From assembly GCF_000759885.1 (NCBI RefSeq), contig NZ_JNAH01000005.1, positions 42,242-106,241 of the forward strand: 64,000 nt of DNA. Direction: 5' to 3'. Positions 63,192 through 64,000 of this stretch are shown in pieces (the first letter of the stretch is position 1; every line of letters begins with the position of its first letter). The translations under genes were made by a program, and so were the position numbers. The stretch is from Prochlorococcus marinus str. GP2. Lineage in GTDB: Bacteria; Cyanobacteriota; Cyanobacteriia; PCC-6307; Cyanobiaceae. The notes under the pieces were generated by a model that searched no databases, was not told where the DNA came from, and saw only the letters and a list, made by a program, of their open reading frames with translations.

Positions 63192-63584
63192 TTGTTTATA
63201 TTAGTATCTATTTTTCTTCCAATAATTATTTTTATTGCACCAATAAATGTAAAAGCTATACAAGGTAATTTGGATTTATCGAGTGCTCAAACTTCTGTAG
63301 GCAAAAGATTTGCTAAAGTTTTTTGTGATGCTAAGAGAGAAGGATTAGATTCAGATTTTGCTAGTGAATATGCTTTGAATAATACATATTTAAAATTTGT
63401 AGCATTTCCAGACGATGACGAATATTTGGAAAATTTATGGAGTTTCACACATAACAATATATTAGATAATTGTGGTGAATTTGTAGATATAAATGATCTA
63501 AAAGACCTAGAGATTTTTTTTAAAGAAGAGGGTTTAATTGCATCAAATAGAGAACTCTATTTACCAACTTTTGAGAATAATTAG
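63192..63584 (+). CDS. Exported hypothetical protein
   Basis: A 130-residue protein with a signal peptide (FILVSIFLPIIIFIAPINVKA) and a helical mature part of about 105 residues with two Cys (KVFCDAKREGLDSDFASEYA, LDNCGEFVDI). The start is TTG; AAAAAGGAAA lies 6-8 bases before it, a good ribosome site, which supports the choice. No family recognised. Confidence 0.65.
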   Translation: MFILVSIFLPIIIFIAPINVKAIQGNLDLSSAQTSVGKRFAKVFCDAKREGLDSDFASEYALNNTYLKFVAFPDDDEYLENLWSFTHNNILDNCGEFVDINDLKDLEIFFKEEGLIASNRELYLPTFENN

Positions 63585-63631
63585 ATTAAATTTTTAGCAT
63601 GTACTAAAATATAGATAGAATATGAAATTTT

Positions 63632-64000
63632 ATGAAACTATTAGGTTTAAATTCACCTGAAATATTCATAATTTTAGTAATTTTCCTTTCAATTTTAGGT
63701 CCAAAAAGAATTGAAAAAGGTTTTTTATTATTCAATAAACTACTAAAATTCCTTTTAACTATAGATGAAGATCAAAGCATAGCAAGTTCAAAAGTAAAAT
63801 CAGAGGAGCCCGAAGAAAGTGAAGTTAAACAGGAAATAGTAGAGGCAGAAGTAAAATCAGAGGAGCCCGAAGAAAGTGAAGTTAAGCAGGAAATAGTAGA
63901 GGCAGAAGTAAAATCAGAGGAGCCCGAAGAAAGTGAAGTTAAGCAGGAAATAGTAGAGGCAGAAGTAAAATCAGAGGAACCCGAAAAAAGTGAAGTTAAA
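63632..64000 (+). CDS. TatA/B-like protein with tandem-repeat tail (3' end outside window)
   Basis: The frame runs off the window. The N-terminus (LNSPEIFIILVIFLSILGPK) has the TatA/B layout: one membrane helix, then LGPKRIEKGF amphipathic start, as in SPEI-x-LGPKRLPE of that family. Residues from 55 onward are 19-residue repeats of VKSEEPEESEVKQEIVEAE, strongly acidic. A real TatA would have a short, less regular tail, so this may be a diverged paralogue rather than the working translocase subunit. Confidence 0.65.
   Translation, partial: MKLLGLNSPEIFIILVIFLSILGPKRIEKGFLLFNKLLKFLLTIDEDQSIASSKVKSEEPEESEVKQEIVEAEVKSEEPEESEVKQEIVEAEVKSEEPEESEVKQEIVEAEVKSEEPEKSEVK
63794..64000 (+). repeat. 57-bp tandem repeat in the TatA-like gene
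   Basis: Units start at 63794, 63851, 63908 and 63965 (the last cut by the window edge). Each is 57 bases and the copies differ at only a few positions (aaa/aag, gag/gaa, gaa/aaa), so the array is young or kept uniform by slippage. It adds 19 residues per unit without shifting the frame. Confidence 0.95.

Noticed and set aside
49265..64000. Prophage or insertion element in the small-gene region
   Set aside because: No integrase, transposase, phage structural gene or terminal repeat was seen; the only nuclease is Mrr-like.

Overview
The window looks like a stretch of a marine Prochlorococcus chromosome, probably a high-light-adapted type. The reasons are the very AT-rich sequence, compact gene spacing with frequent GTG/TTG starts, and a cyanobacterial gene set: SasA, PetH, PetG, cytochrome cM, ChlI, lycopene cyclase, GGPP synthase, and zwf-opcA. 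A Yfr1 small RNA sits between guaB3 and trxA. No transposase, integrase or CRISPR array was seen, and only one tRNA was found. Family names come from motifs read by eye; no database search was possible.

Positions 1-36340 are mostly conserved core genome. In order they hold: the end of prs, a CpeS-like lyase, sasA, tRNA-Glu, a START-like protein, petH; the run zwf-opcA-cobB, of which zwf and opcA are functionally paired; PAP2-like/crtE/folD on the minus strand; an HD-domain membrane phosphodiesterase, leuA, a GH57 glucan enzyme, crtL, gyrA, guaB3, Yfr1, trxA, hisH, rsmD, petG (39 aa, antisense to the end of rsmD), cytM, a SPOUT methyltransferase, chlI, ruvC, a 5-formyl-THF cyclo-ligase, sufE, hom, an incomplete peptide-type ABC importer, a hydrolase and an MFS protein whose start codons are 2 bp apart, and a PfkB kinase.

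Positions 36350-49264 carry two accessory systems. One is a minus-strand trio of circularly permuted ATP-grasp, alpha-E and transglutaminase-like genes, known as a conserved cluster but without a settled product. The other is a zinc-homeostasis locus: znuA, a COG0523 GTPase and a WD40 protein on the minus strand, with znuC, zur and znuB to the right and a Zur-type box between znuA and znuC. This ZnuA is unusual: about 130 extra residues are inserted inside its His-rich loop, which is itself built from two copies of a 23-residue Asp/His block.

Positions 49265-64000 are dominated by small proteins of 33-140 aa, many with one membrane segment or a signal peptide, mixed with a few recognisable families (DUF1499, OsmC, TM2, fibrillin/PAP, Nif11-like, DUF2839, DUF1330, MAPEG, Mrr-like nuclease, thioesterase, IF2_N-like, DUF2470, Dus, TatA-like). 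Two adjacent small RNAs lie at 50215-50468: a Yfr1-like RNA and a Yfr2-family RNA whose 5' region is complementary to the Yfr1 motif. A further structured RNA candidate lies at 52941-53028. The window ends inside a TatA-like gene with a young 57-bp tandem repeat.
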